DNA of 64,000 bases from Ignelater luminosus (Eukaryota; Arthropoda; Insecta; Coleoptera; Elateridae). Position 1 is the stretch's first letter, and each line of letters opens with the position of its first letter. The notes below the pieces were generated by a model that saw only the letters and a program-made list of their open reading frames with translations, searched no databases and was not told where the DNA came from. Positions 47,040 through 58,188 of the stretch are shown piece by piece. The stretch spans positions 40,514-104,513 of the forward strand of contig VTPC01089980.1 of the NCBI GenBank assembly GCA_011009095.1. The letters are read 5' to 3'. The translations under genes were made by a program, and so were the position numbers.

Positions 47040-49560
47040 GCAAAAAGTAGTTTTCACGTTTTATTAAACCGGTTCAAGTGACATCTTTTAATACAGAAGC
47101 GAACTGCTTTTCTTCTTCAGCTTTTTTACAGACTTGAATTGATCTCTTAAAATCTCCTATTCCTAGCATTAACTTTAATTTTTCAAAGGCAAATTTTATT
47201 CAGATTGATAACAATTTTTTGTCAATAGACTGGAGTTTGGAATTAGATAATCTTGATATTGAATTGGCCGTTAATAAATTCTACCAGAAATTAAATGAAA
47301 TACTGGAATCAAAAGTGCCCCGAAACATGCATGCAAACGCTTTCCGATATGGTGCTGAACTGTAACGATTAAAGCTCTTAAAGAAAAGCGAAGAATTTAT
47401 AAACAATGGAAATGTTACCGTAACGAACTGGATAATTATCTAAAACACCATCAGGAAAATATTAGAGATGATCCGAAATCATTTTGGAAGTTTATAAAAG
47501 CCAAAACACACAAAAGTACTATCACGGCAAAAAAAACGGGGCGCACTTGTCTAGCGATTCGTCGGTTCTAACAAATTTTTCTCTTTTGCATCAGGCTTTA
47601 AGGTGGATTGTCAGTTCAATGAATAAGGTACTTATCTTAATTCCTTGTAAATACCAGGCACAAAAGGAAATATTTTGTGAATAAAGTATATACCTAATCG
47701 ATTTAGCTTGAAAAATAATTTTTGTTAGATTGTAAATATTGTGGCAGTAAATGACATCATTAACTAAACAGCATAACTGTACAAAATATTCTAGAATTAT
47801 ATAATCATAAACCATTTTGAATTTTTTTTAATGTTAGTGAAACGTTGTTTTATAACAGCAAATACCCTACATTATGATAAACAAAATATCAGACAAACAA
47901 TTACTAACTAGTATCTTGTAGGAAAAATGGGGGTCGTTTTCATTATTATTACATTTAAAAAACTGAATATTTTAGAAAAAGAGAGTTTATTTATTTACAG
48001 ATCACAAGACTCTTTTTAAACACTGAAAATTGCAAAAACACTTTTCTCTTTTCTAAGAACTAACTCTACTGAAGTTATTTATGGCGTTACTGTTAAACCG
48101 AAACTTATTCTTTGTTCAGGTAAATGCAGAACATAATACTTTTTTTTAAATGAAAGACAGATTTACAAAGGGTAATTTTAAAACCTGTGTGGTGCCCCGG
48201 TTTTTTATGCCGTGATAGTACATTATTTTCCAAGTCTATGCACTATAACAAAACTGTTGCATCTAATATTGCAGCTATTGCAAAATTATTTGCAAGTTAC
48301 TTTCAGTCTGTCTATGTAGATGGGAAGGCACATGCGCATCCGGTCAATTCAACTCATTAATACCTCAGCTCTTTACAGAAGTTTACGATCTCCACATCCC
48401 AATAAAGGTCCAGGTTACGATGGAATACCACCACTACCCTTAAAGAGATGTAAGGGATTAACTTAAATTTTATCAATTTTGTTTAAGAGATCTATTAGTA
48501 GCGAAGTATTTCCGTTTGTTTGGAAACAGTCAATTATAATTTCTATATATAAATCTAATGATAGCAGTTCAGTCACTAATTATAGGTCTGTCAATATTTT
48601 GTCTACAATTCCAAAATTATTTGGATCGATAATATATGATATATATATATAATCTACGGTATCTGATTCCATTGATTCTGGAACAACACGGTTTCGTGAA
48701 AAGCAAATCTACCAAATCTAATTTATTGACTTACGCTAACTTTGTACTAAATAAAATGAATAACCCTCATCAAATGGATACTGTCTACAGTGACTTTAGC
48801 AAAGCCTTTTTTGAAATCAGTCATAGTGTTGTTTTGGATAAATTAGCTGCGACGGATGGTCCCTTTATCAATAGGTATGTTCTTACATAAGAAATCGTAT
48901 TTAGGCTGTCTTCTTTGGTGGTTATCGATCTAGATTTTTCCATGCGACTTTTGGAGTTTTCCAAAGTTGCCATCTAGGACCACTGTTATTTGTATTGTAT
49001 GTAAATGATATTAGTAATTGTTTCGAACATAGTAATTTTCTTACGTATGCAGACAATCTAAAAATTTTTAAAGAAATCACAACAGTCGATGACAGTTTAA
49101 AGTTGCAATCTGATCTAAACAATTTAAATGATTATGGTACGAAAAATAGATTATTCTTAAATTTTAATAAATGTGTTTATATACTGTTTACAAGCAACAC
49201 TTTGAGTATTATAAAGGCGATAATACGTTGCATAATATAAACTGTATGTTTGATCTAGGTGTCACCTTGCTTAGGTTCTAAAATGCTGTTATTTGGGGCA
49301 CATATTGGTACACATATTACGAAAGTTTATATACTCCAAAAATACTTTTGTTATCTTGTACAATTCGTACGTTTTATCTTATTTAAGTTACTGTTCTAGT
49401 ATATGGAACCCGTGGTACCTATGACAGACTGGAAAAAGTGCAAAAGAAGTTGGTAACTCGCTTAACAAAAAGGGCTCCATGCTCTTCATGTAACTACCTA
49501 TCTAGGTGACGATATATTGGTTTATTGTCTTTAAAAGATTAACTCCAAACTTAACTCTTT
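47040..49560 (+). mobile_element. Jockey-like LINE, decayed and interrupted
   Basis: Plus-strand ORF2 remains: the linker between endonuclease and RT (47210-47516, with IDWSLELDNLDIELAVNKFY and FWKFIKAKTHK), a 700-bp insertion, then after it FSKSMHYNKTVASNIAAIAK and LFASYFQSVYVD (48221-48325), RT fingers FVWKQSIIISIYKS and NYRSVNILSTIPKLF (48515-48625), EQHGFVKSKSTKSNLLTYA and SDFSKAFFEISHSVVLDKL (48676-48850), LGPLLFVLYVNDIS with LTYADNLKIF (48977-49075), and a tail with RLEKVQKKLVTRLTKRAPCS (49426-49488). The second catalytic Asp of YADD is Asn. Many stops and frame changes. Clade by recall; CR1/Jockey relatives cannot be excluded. Confidence 0.85.
47519..48218. mobile_element. 700-bp TIR element nested in the LINE
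   Basis: Ends CTATCACGGCAAAAAAAACG (left) and CTATCACGGCATAAAAAACC (right, reverse complement), followed on both by GGGGC, with TA outside each (47517-47518 and 48219-48220). If the element and one TA are removed, the host LINE reads through in frame (KTHK then STLFSKS), which fixes both boundaries. No transposase is seen inside; frames at 47484-47684 and 47591-47815 are not recognisable. Probably a non-autonomous Tc1/mariner-type element. Confidence 0.92.
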
Positions 49561-49613
49561 GCCTGTAAAACCTCTTTCTTCGCATCAACCTTACCCCAAC
49601 ACAAACTTATATA

Positions 49614-49863
49614 CAATGTGTCCCAATTTCGATGCTCACTATTGAGATCTCGGAAATTGTAAGAGATATAAAGTCGGTTAAATTAGAAAAGATTTGGCTA
49701 TTTTGGAGATCAGTTTACTTATGCTTTTGTTTTTTCAAAAAAATACGATAATTTCGTTTTTAGCAAATATCTAGTAAGCCCTGAACTTTTCTAATTTAAC
49801 CGACTTCGTATCTCTTGCAATTTCGGTTATCCCAATAGTGAGCATCGAAATTGGAACATACTG
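49614..49863. mobile_element. 250-bp palindromic MITE
   Basis: The arms (about 49620-49700 and 49785-49860) are inverted copies: CCCAATTTCGATGCTCACTA and AAGTCGGTTAAATTAGAAAA occur on the left, and the same, slightly changed, in reverse complement on the right. TA flanks at 49612-49613 and 49864-49865. No coding sequence. It lies just past the 3' part of the Jockey-like LINE. Confidence 0.88.
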
Positions 49864-49976
49864 TATGCAGTAAATTCATCTTTACTAAAAATGACGCACA
49901 CTTTCAACAATCTATGCATGGATATATTCTTCAGTTTTCATCTCTTTTTTTCTTTCGTTTTTTAAATACTCGTATA

Positions 49977-50858
49977 CTGGGTGTCTTAGACCACCCGTCC
50001 ACCCCTATTAAAATTAAGGGGTTTGAGGTTCTTCAATGAAACAAACGGTTCCCTTACTAAGTTTGACGTGCTCTTTCGGATGGTGTAGAAATTGGGGTGC
50101 AACTTTAAAATTGTAAATGGAAACTCCTAGATTTTATTGCAGATTTGGATTATAAGCCGCAAGATACATATAATTTATTTGAAACATTTTTTTCGATTCG
50201 TAACAGATAGCGCTGTAAACGCAAAAAATCTTCTTAGCTGCAATTTCGCGGTTATCACACGAAATACTCCTCCGATCAAAAGACTAAAATAAACATATTG
50301 AATATTATCGAAGTAATTATTAAATTGTGCTAAGATTGAGCTGTCAACTCACCTTTGGGGAGGGGGACAGTTTTATATTTTACATTGATCCCTAGTTTTT
50401 ACCCATTTCCTTAATTCCTACAAGAAGCATGTCTAATGAAAAAATTTACTTTGCGTTCTAAACTGCATATGTCAAAATAAATAATGGATTTATTTTTTTT
50501 AATTTATTTCAACCGAAAAACAAATCTACAATAATGCAAATACTTTTATAAAAGAAGATGTTCAATGTGTGCGCCATTCTGGATGATGTAAGCGTTCATT
50601 TTGGCGGGGAAAGAATCGACTGCGCTAAAAAGTATTTTGCGGCTTAGAATCCACACTTGCAATAAAATATAGAGGTTTCTATTTACAATTTTAAAGTTGC
50701 CTCCCGTCCTCCCAATAAGGGGGGGGGGCTTAGGGGTTTTTAATTTTTACACCACCCGAAAGAGCACGTCAAGCTTAGTAAGAGAACCATTCGTTTCATC
50801 AAAGAATCTCAAACCTCTTAATTTTAATAGGGGTGGACGTGTGGTCTGAGACACCCGG
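49977..50858 (-). mobile_element. Non-autonomous Tc1/mariner-type element with ~200-bp arms
   Basis: Ends CTGGGTGTCTTAGACCAC (left) and CCGGGTGTCTCAGACCAC (right, reverse complement), TA outside (49975-49976 and 50859-50860). Arms share GTCCACCCCTATTAAAATTA, CTTGACGTGCTCTTTCGG-like sequence, CAACTTTAAAATTGTAAAT and GATTxTAAGCCGCAA, with an extra G-rich insertion in the right arm at about 50700-50745. Inside, on the minus strand, 50555-50605 reads MNAYIIQNGAHIEHLLL, like the C-terminal end of DD41D/DD37D transposases. It therefore looks like a deletion derivative of a full transposon. Confidence 0.85.
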
Positions 50859-50860
50859 TA

Positions 50861-53800
50861 TATCGGTTTGTGTTTTGTGTGATATAACATTTGCTCAGTT
50901 ATAATATTTTGTGTATATTTCGAGGCTGACATTTTGGGTTCGATCCGTTGTCAACTCAGGTCAGTTCAATAAAAAAAATCCGTTCTCTTTTCTTATTGCC
51001 AAAAAGCAACCAGTAGCTGCTACGATAGCAGTAATGTAATCGTCTAATAATAAACTTCGATCTGGATTCGAGAGAACAATAGTTCAGAATTACTTATCAT
51101 TTTATCAGCATCTCAACTCAAACAAATGGTAACTTTCATTCCATCAACACAGATAGTAAAGAGAAAGTTTGGTAAAAATTGGGTTTCTTTATATGTGATG
51201 TGATCTAATAAAAGGTACCTTAAGTCGGAAAAGTAAAAAGACGTGGGCACATGTTTCTTTTTTTTTCATTTCTTGTTTAGATTAGACTCAAAACAGAACT
51301 AGCGCAGTTTGGGTACATGAAAAATATAAATTTAAAAAGAAACATAAGGAGCCAGTTTGTAAAAAAATGAAGTTTTATTAAATATCTTTATTTTTCTAAC
51401 TGTATTTTAATTTTCTCTCAATATCAATTCTTCATTAGTTATTAAGAGTTAACGCTCTCGTTAGTGTTTCACATGAATTATTCCGATAATATTTAGTTGA
51501 CTATTTATTCGGTAATTGGTAATTTCTCAAATTGTCTCAGTCTTGCGCCAGATCTATATCAAAAAGCAATAATGAAGTGAAATTTTGTCGAGTGTAATTG
51601 AATGAATCAAATTAAAAGAAATTATCTCCATTTTTGACATTTTGACTTCTTCATCCTTTATTACATTTCTAATGCAAACGCATTGATTGGTAATAACAGA
51701 AATTACCTGCAGGCACTTGTTCTACCTAACAATTGCATTTGATGGGATCAAAAGGTTAACGGTAGAAAAGGTAGTGCAATAGGCATGTAGCCAGGTGATC
51801 AATAGGGACATTAGATATAAAACGTTTTTGTTTTATTTTTCGTGGTGTTTCGTGTTTAATTTATATACCTTAGCTATTTTCTTTTGGATAGAATTTCTAA
51901 AACCTTTTTAAATTCATTAAGTCAGGATTAAAAGAAATTAATTCGTCAACATATTTTCTCAAATTCCCTAAATAGGGAGAGTCGTTTTTTGTCTCTTTAT
52001 CGCTAAATATGACTGTTGTCTAGCAAAATACTTTAGTATATAGAAGTTTTAGCTTATACTAACAACAAAGTTCTAAGGCGTTTTTTTTCGTTTTCTGAAC
52101 ATTTAGCATTTGTTCTGGAAACAAGGTTGCTGCACGTCAGCTGAAAGACAAATCGATCGGTTTATGCATAGTCATGGTATTATTTGTAAAAGTAGATCAA
52201 CAGGCCTTCATCAAAACAGTCATCAGCACTTTCGTGGTATTGTTACTGTTTGGATTTACTTCCTAGAATCAGTATCAATACAGTCAGAGATTTTGCAAGT
52301 AGTCGATCATTTACCAAAGATAATACAGCAATACTAAAGAATTTTAAAATAGTACCGACATTTTCAAAATTAACTAATCTTTTCGAAGGCAAACTGATAA
52401 AATAATTGTGAGGATATATGGTTACTAGAAGAACTAGAACTAGCAAGACAGTGACACTATCACATTAGAAATTGTCTTCGCTGTATTATGCTAAAATAAG
52501 GAGTCTTCCTAGCTACCTACATTCATAAAAACTTCAATTTTTTTTTGAACTTTTGGGCTTAGGTAGACATAAAAGTTTGGTGTGGTGTCTAAATACGGTT
52601 ATTATTTAGACAAATGGTCATAATATAATATAATAGGAAAGGTTAGAAGACCCAGTGATCTTTGTACAATTCCAATCCTTTTGACAGTTTTTGATTCACT
52701 GCGGTATATTATTTTCAACCAACTAGTGCTTAAGATTTGTTTAATTTTTGTTGATTTAAATTAATATTTGTATCTTAGAGTAACTAAACCAAGAAAAGAC
52801 TGCTCGTGTTTTGGTTGATTTTTCTGAGGTGCTTTACTTCGGAATAGTAAACTTGTTTATTTGCTTCTAATAGAAGTAGTACGAATAAAACACAAAATGA
52901 TAAAGAATATCTTAAAATTTGAATAATTAGAAAAAATTTAAATTCCAGATTCTGGACTTATTGTACCTAAGAACGTCATTTTGATTTGACAGAATTTAAT
53001 TACACCTTTTTCCATCTGTGAGAAATAGAGAATCAAACGTAAAATCCAAAGAGCCTTTTATTCGTAGCAATATTCAAGATATGCTGTTTAACAGGAAGCT
53101 GCAAGCTATCCAAATACTTAAGAAATTTGTTAAATACTGATTTGGGAATTCTTTGGTTTGAATACTGTGAATGTTACAACAATGCTATTACGCCTAAATA
53201 GTTATTAAGTGATGAAAGAAATTCCCATGATCTAGGATCTGATTATATAGTAAATAATGATGCTATAATGTTTAAATGTACTATATTATTAATTATTTTC
53301 AAGACCGATATAATTTGTTGGGGTACTATTTACTTTGTTATGTTCAATAATTAAATTTTATCAAAAATCAACTTAAACTGGATACAACAAAAATTATTTA
53401 CGGTTCGAAATGTTATAAATCTTATTATATATCTAACAGAAACTGTTTCTTACCTACTTCTTGATCACGTATGTGATGCAACTTTTCGTACAATTTAAGA
53501 TGTAATGGGCATGTATATATTAATAATAGTTTGTATAAAACATTCCAATGCAGATTAGTTTACAATGTTGAAATTGCATGTTTTCATTATATTTGCAGTT
53601 TATTTTCTATGGAAGATTGAAATTGCATAAATCTAAGTATTATATATGGTATGACCGAAGAATATTTGCTCAAGGTTGCTATTTTGAATTTACAATCAAT
53701 TTTTAAATAAATTAGTAGAAAAAACCAATTACTGATTTGTTAACATTATTATATAAGTATTTATTTATAATAAGTACGCAAAAGAACCGCAATGACTGAT

Positions 53801-55260
53801 AACAAATAATAATTATAGGAACGATACATTTGCTTCTATGGGTTTTTCAAACTAAAAGTTTGTATTATAACAGATTCGATTTTCTGCTGTTTACTAATAA
53901 AATATGCTGATATAATATAATAAATACAATACACTATATATCAACTCATTCCTCCGTAGAATTTTAATTAATCCTGACTCATAGATTTAGAGAATTTAGT
54001 CACAGGAAGCAGTTTCTACTCGTAAAATGGGAATTTACAATGTTTATAATCAACTCTTTCAGGAAAATAGTCGTGATTATATTCGGGTCTATGAATTCAT
54101 TTTGCTAAAATTATCTTAGCTTTACTAAATTGATTTTCTAATGCTTAAAAGCTTTTACGTTTTTGTACCTTATTCTCAACCTTGTGGAACTCCACTTTTC
54201 CAGTTCCAGGTTCCTCTGTTTTAATTAAATTTATTTGGCGTTTTTTTAGTAATAAAATTTAACATATTTCTAAAATACTCAAATTTAATTTAACTAAATA
54301 ATAATAAATAACCGTGCACAGTAGAGTAAAAGTTATTTAAGAAGGAAGTTGATATGTACCACATTAAATTACTCACCATAAGAAACAAATCATTTTAAAT
54401 GCTGTAATAGTAAATTTGTTGAATTTTTTAATCATTCATAGAAGGTTACAATCAAAGCGATACCTGTGTTAAGGACAAACACAATAGTGCAATAAACTTA
54501 TGTAATTATTTGTCAGTTCAAATTATTATTTAATGTTTATTACATTCTTTTATCATAAATCTAGCTTATCGTTTTTACGTCCTTTCAGTCTGTATTATTA
54601 AAGATTATCGTAAATAACATAATCTGCTTTTTAGTCTTTTTATTCAAAAAGTGTACGCACAGTCGAAAAATATTTAAAATTATTATTACAAGCACAATAT
54701 TGTTTTAACAGTAGTATATCAGTCAATTGTCGTATCTTCACAATGACTGTATTTTACATGGCCTCGAGATAGCAACAAATTTTTCAAAAATGTGGGAATT
54801 TATTGTTATTAGTAAAATTAATACTAAAAGTATTTCTTATCAAATTTGTAATGTTTGAACTAACAACTTTAAAAGCAGATATTTACTTGAAATTTCTTTT
54901 TTATGATTTTACGTCATGTTTTTATTTTCACTTGCTCACATTTAAGGAGACAGTAACAGTTGCTAAGGCACAGGTATAATTGGGTATAACGAAGGTAACA
55001 GGGCTCTTACTTTCAAGGTTCTAAGTACTTTAATTTTGTCTTACATTAGTTTTTATTGGAAACCTAAAACAAATTATTCAGAGTTAAGGTTTGACTGCGG
55101 CGGTCGCGATCGCGGTTGGTACTACCTTATGAGCCCTTGATTATCAGCAAACTTCATTTTATGGCACAATAAAGAATTTACCCTTCTGCTTTGTAAAAAG
55201 ATATCTGAACAACAGTTCTTTATTGATTTATAGACGGCTTTTTAGTTTTTATAATATAAG
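50861..55260. other. Long A+T-rich stretch, nothing recognised
   Basis: 4.4 kb without a recognisable gene or paired inverted ends. Small frames on both strands at 52110-52446 overlap and have no motif. This may be unique intergenic or intronic DNA. Confidence 0.5.
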
Positions 55261-55267
55261 GTCACTT

Positions 55268-55834
55268 CTTTCTAATTTTCTCGCTATCTTCTTGAGCATA
55301 GCATTTTCTCATAAAGCTTCCATCTTTAATGACTGCAGCCTTAGCTAGCTAGTTAACTGCAAATCTTCGTGTTTAATATTCTGTGCTTTATTTACTTCAA
55401 GCTTTTGTTTCTTATTTGCTTTGTCTTGTGCATTTCTCTGTAGAACGTGACTAGATTGGTTTTTAATTGTTGTTTGCCACAAAACATTATCAATATTACC
55501 TTCTCCATTAAATCTAAGTATTTTATTATTAAGTAACATTTATTCTTCACATTGTTCTTTTATTAATTCATCTTTTAACTTGGATAACGATAATGCTAAG
55601 ATTAATATCCTTATCACTAAATTCCATTGCATCAAATAATTCAAGTTCCGCATTATGGTTATCCTGAAGGTTATCTGCGTCGCCTGTGTTACATTCGTAA
55701 TATACATCTGTCTGTGTATTATCAACACGAGATTTTTCATATACTTCAGAACAATTAACATTAAATAAACTACTACTACTAGTACTGTCAGTCAAACAAC
55801 AGTTAACAAACAAATTTGTCAACCTTGCTACCAT
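55268..55834 (-). pseudogene. Unidentified degenerate ORF tract
   Basis: Three overlapping or adjacent minus-strand frames read like one decayed coding region: MVARLTNLFVNCCLTDSTSS (55568-55834, Ser/Asp-rich), ending in another frame with LSKLKDELIKEQCEE (55540-55600), then NKILRFNGEGNIDNVLWQTT, KNQSSHVLQRNAQDKANKKQ (55345-55539) and, after a stop, VIKDGSFMRKCYAQEDSEKI (55268-55330). The basic, Lys/Gln-rich C-terminus resembles the ends of small DNA-binding or transposon proteins, but I cannot name a family. No neighbour supports a function. Confidence 0.35.
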
Positions 55835-55918
55835 TTACTAGGTATCACTCTGGTAGATTTTCGATTTTAAGGCAGGCTTAAATAACGAGTTATTGAAATA
55901 TTCAATTCCGCAACAAAC
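55835..55918 (+). repeat. Diverged ~85-bp repeat, copy A
   Basis: Direct counterpart of 56788-56871. Shared stretches are GGTATCACTCTG, AACGAGTTATTGAAATATTC and CCGCAACAAA. By eye about three quarters of positions match. Both copies can encode NELLKYSIPQQ. This copy has a stop and a shift relative to copy B. Confidence 0.65.
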
Positions 55919-55944
55919 AGCCAATGATGGCTAATCAAAATTGA

Positions 55945-56700
55945 AACCGGGGTGAGACAAGGACGTATCTTATCGTTGCCGTTACCCCTCCTAACAATTA
56001 CTGATTGATGAAAAACACTCAAGACTGCAGAACGGGAATTAACTGGAAAGTCTTTTCAAAGCTAGAAAACTTTGAATTCTCAGATGACGTATGCTTAATT
56101 TTTACTAATAAATAGCATGTGGAAGTAAAAACACAAAGACTAACCACGAAACTAAAATGCTAAGCAAGAACCTAGAAGAAGAAAGTAAATTAAGTAGGTA
56201 TTGAAGGGAAAGAGATTGCGAAAGTAGAAGAATTTTACTATCTTTATATAAAAAGTAGAAGAAAACAGTTTCCACAAACAAATGCTTGGGAGAAACTCGT
56301 AATATATTGTAGCTAGAAAGGATAACGAACGAACAACTGCGGCAGCACATAACTGAAAAAGAGCAAACAAAAAAAATAATTAACAGGCCAAAATAGAAAA
56401 AAATTAGACACACTCCCCGAAAACCACCAAATAACATTTTATGGCAAACTAGACTTTAAACATCCCAGGAAAGAGAAACATATAAGAACATCTAGAGAAG
56501 AAAATTACAGAAAGAACAGAAAGCTTAGAACATAACTTGGGCCAAAGTGAAGAAAAAAGGTAGGCGATAGAAATGAGTTGTGAAACATAGTCGAGACACT
56601 CATACAGGACCCGACTGACAATCCGCAAAGCTAGCAACCTGTCATCACTGTCGATGCTTATGAAACACCGAAATGGTTTTCTAAGCTCCATGGGAGCTAC
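55945..56700 (+). mobile_element. LINE fragment (RT palm to C-terminus)
   Basis: Plus-strand RT remnants: TGVRQGRILS (55947-55976), ELTGKSF followed by FSDDVC (56077-56094, from the usual FADDVC metal-binding motif), KTQRLTTK, KGKRLRK-like wrist region near 56200-56240, and a tail with WAKVKKKVGDRNELW in mixed frames (about 56535-56580). It differs from both other LINEs in the window. It is truncated at the 5' side, which is usual for LINEs, and has many lesions. It lies between the two copies of an ~85-bp repeat. Confidence 0.72.
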
Positions 56701-56787
56701 AGGAAGAAGAAACACCTGCTAAGTAACATGTTTGTCAACTGTATCTTAATTTCTAAGCAAACACCTTCCTGCCCCCTGGCTAGCGTA

Positions 56788-56871
56788 CTTACCAGGTATC
56801 ACTCTGATAAATTTTTTGTTTTGGGAACTGCTTTAAAGAACGAATTGCTGAAATATTCGATTCCACAACAA
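56788..56871 (+). repeat. Diverged ~85-bp repeat, copy B
   Basis: Lies inside a 70-residue plus frame (56728-56940) and reads TRYHSDKFFVLG then NELLKYSIPQQI, directly followed by GTAAGT. A CTTACCAG precedes it. These would suit splice sites of a small exon, but this may be chance. The protein family is not recognised. See copy A at 55835. Confidence 0.6.
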
Positions 56872-56972
56872 ATTGTAAGTATTTGTCAATATTTACTACA
56901 AGATGATGTTTGTACTATGGAAGAAAGGTCTGCAGGATAAAATTGCCTGATTTGCCCAAAAATTGCGTTATA

Positions 56973-58186
56973 CGAGGTGTGGCTACAATATAACGAGATT
57001 GATGCTTCTATAGAAGAACTACGCATGCGCCAGAGTCGTACGACCAACATCTGTGTAGCATGAAGCCTTCTCTTTCTATTTGTATAGAATCTGTTTCTTT
57101 GTTTTGCCGAAAAAATGATAAGTGTTTTAATAGAGCAAGGAACTGTTGTGAAATTTCATATGAAACTTATCTTTTATTAAAAGAAGTAAGAAGTATATGG
57201 CAATAAATGTTTATCACGTGCACGGGTTTTTGAGTGGTTTAAGCGTTTCCAAGATGGCCAAGAAGACGTTGAAGATGAAGCACGCCCGAGTCGCCCTTCC
57301 ACGTCAGAAACGGATAAAGATATTGAAAAAATCGGTAATCTGATCCGATTTGACCGTCGGTTAACTATTCGTGCGATTGCTGAAACTGTAGAAATTGTCA
57401 AAGAATGCGTAAGGCAAATATGACATAACAGTTTTAACATGCAAAAAGTGTGTGCGAAAATGGTGCCTAAAATTCTCACAATCGAACAAAAAGAAGCTCG
57501 TGAAAATGTTTGTACTGACACTTTGAATGCCATTGAAAGTGACCCAAACTTCTCGGAAACAGTGATAACATGTGATGAATCTTGGTTTTTCACGTATGAT
57601 TCAGAAACTAAGCGTCAATTCATGCATCGGAAGGGCCCAATTTCACCGAGAGCTAAAAAAGCTCAGCAAATCAGAATTCAAAACGATAATGATTGTTTTT
57701 TTTTCGATATTCACGGGACTGTGTACTTTCACTGGGTTCCTGAAGGTCAAACTATTAATCAACATTACTACCTTGAGGTTCTTGCTCACCTCCGTGAAAG
57801 AATAAGAAAAAAACGATCCGAATTGTGGAAGAACATCTTCATCATAACAACGCACCGTAAAGACGTTTCTAGTCAAGTATAACATGCCAGTGTTAGACCA
57901 TTCGCCTTATTCGCCTGACCTGGCATCATATGACTTTTATCTGTTTCCCAAGGTTAAATCTGAATTGAAAGGAAGACGATTTCAGGCCGTTGAAGCTGTG
58001 AAAGAAAAAGCGGCACGCGTTATAAAGGAACTCACAGAAGAAGGCTTCCAGCACTGTTTCGAACAATAGAAAATTCGCATGGAGCGTTGTATGGATAGAG
58101 GAAGGGTGTATATATAACTAAATATGTATAAATCTAAAATAAAATGTTTTACAGCATCAATTTCGTTATATTGTAGCCGCACCTCG
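56973..58186 (+). mobile_element. Mariner transposon, third lineage
   Basis: Inverted ends of 33 bp with 31 matches: CGAGGTGTGGCTACAATATA at the left and CGAGGTGCGGCTACAATATA (reverse complement) at the right. TA flanks at 56971-56972 and 58187-58188. Length 1214 bp. It carries one plus-strand transposase pseudogene whose sequence is clearly different from the mariners at 23.7 and 41 kb. Confidence 0.95.
57116..58117 (+). pseudogene. Mariner transposase (DD34D-type), broken
   Basis: Start at ATG 57116 is approximate because the N-terminus is shifted and stopped early. From 57200 it reads LSRARVFEWFKRFQDGQEDV, DEARPSRPSTSETDKDIEKI, RRLTIRAIAETVEIVKECVR, a stop, then MQKVCAKMVPKILTIEQKEA and VITCDESWFFTYDSETKRQF (first Asp). 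Next are VPEGQTINQHYYLEVLAHL and, in other frames, LHHNNAP, where the second Asp is Asn, and VLDHSPYSPDLASYDFYLFP (third Asp). The end is KIRMERCMDRGRVYI after a further stop. At least five lesions. Confidence 0.9.
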
Positions 58187-58188
58187 TA

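Noticed and set aside
52110-52446. Overlapping open frames on both strands
   Set aside because: No protein motif on either strand; likely chance.
56105-56715. Minus-strand frames of 72-110 residues, hydrophobic
   Set aside because: They are antisense shadows of the plus-strand LINE fragment.
57177-57593. 138-residue minus-strand frame
   Set aside because: Antisense to the mariner transposase at 57116-58117.
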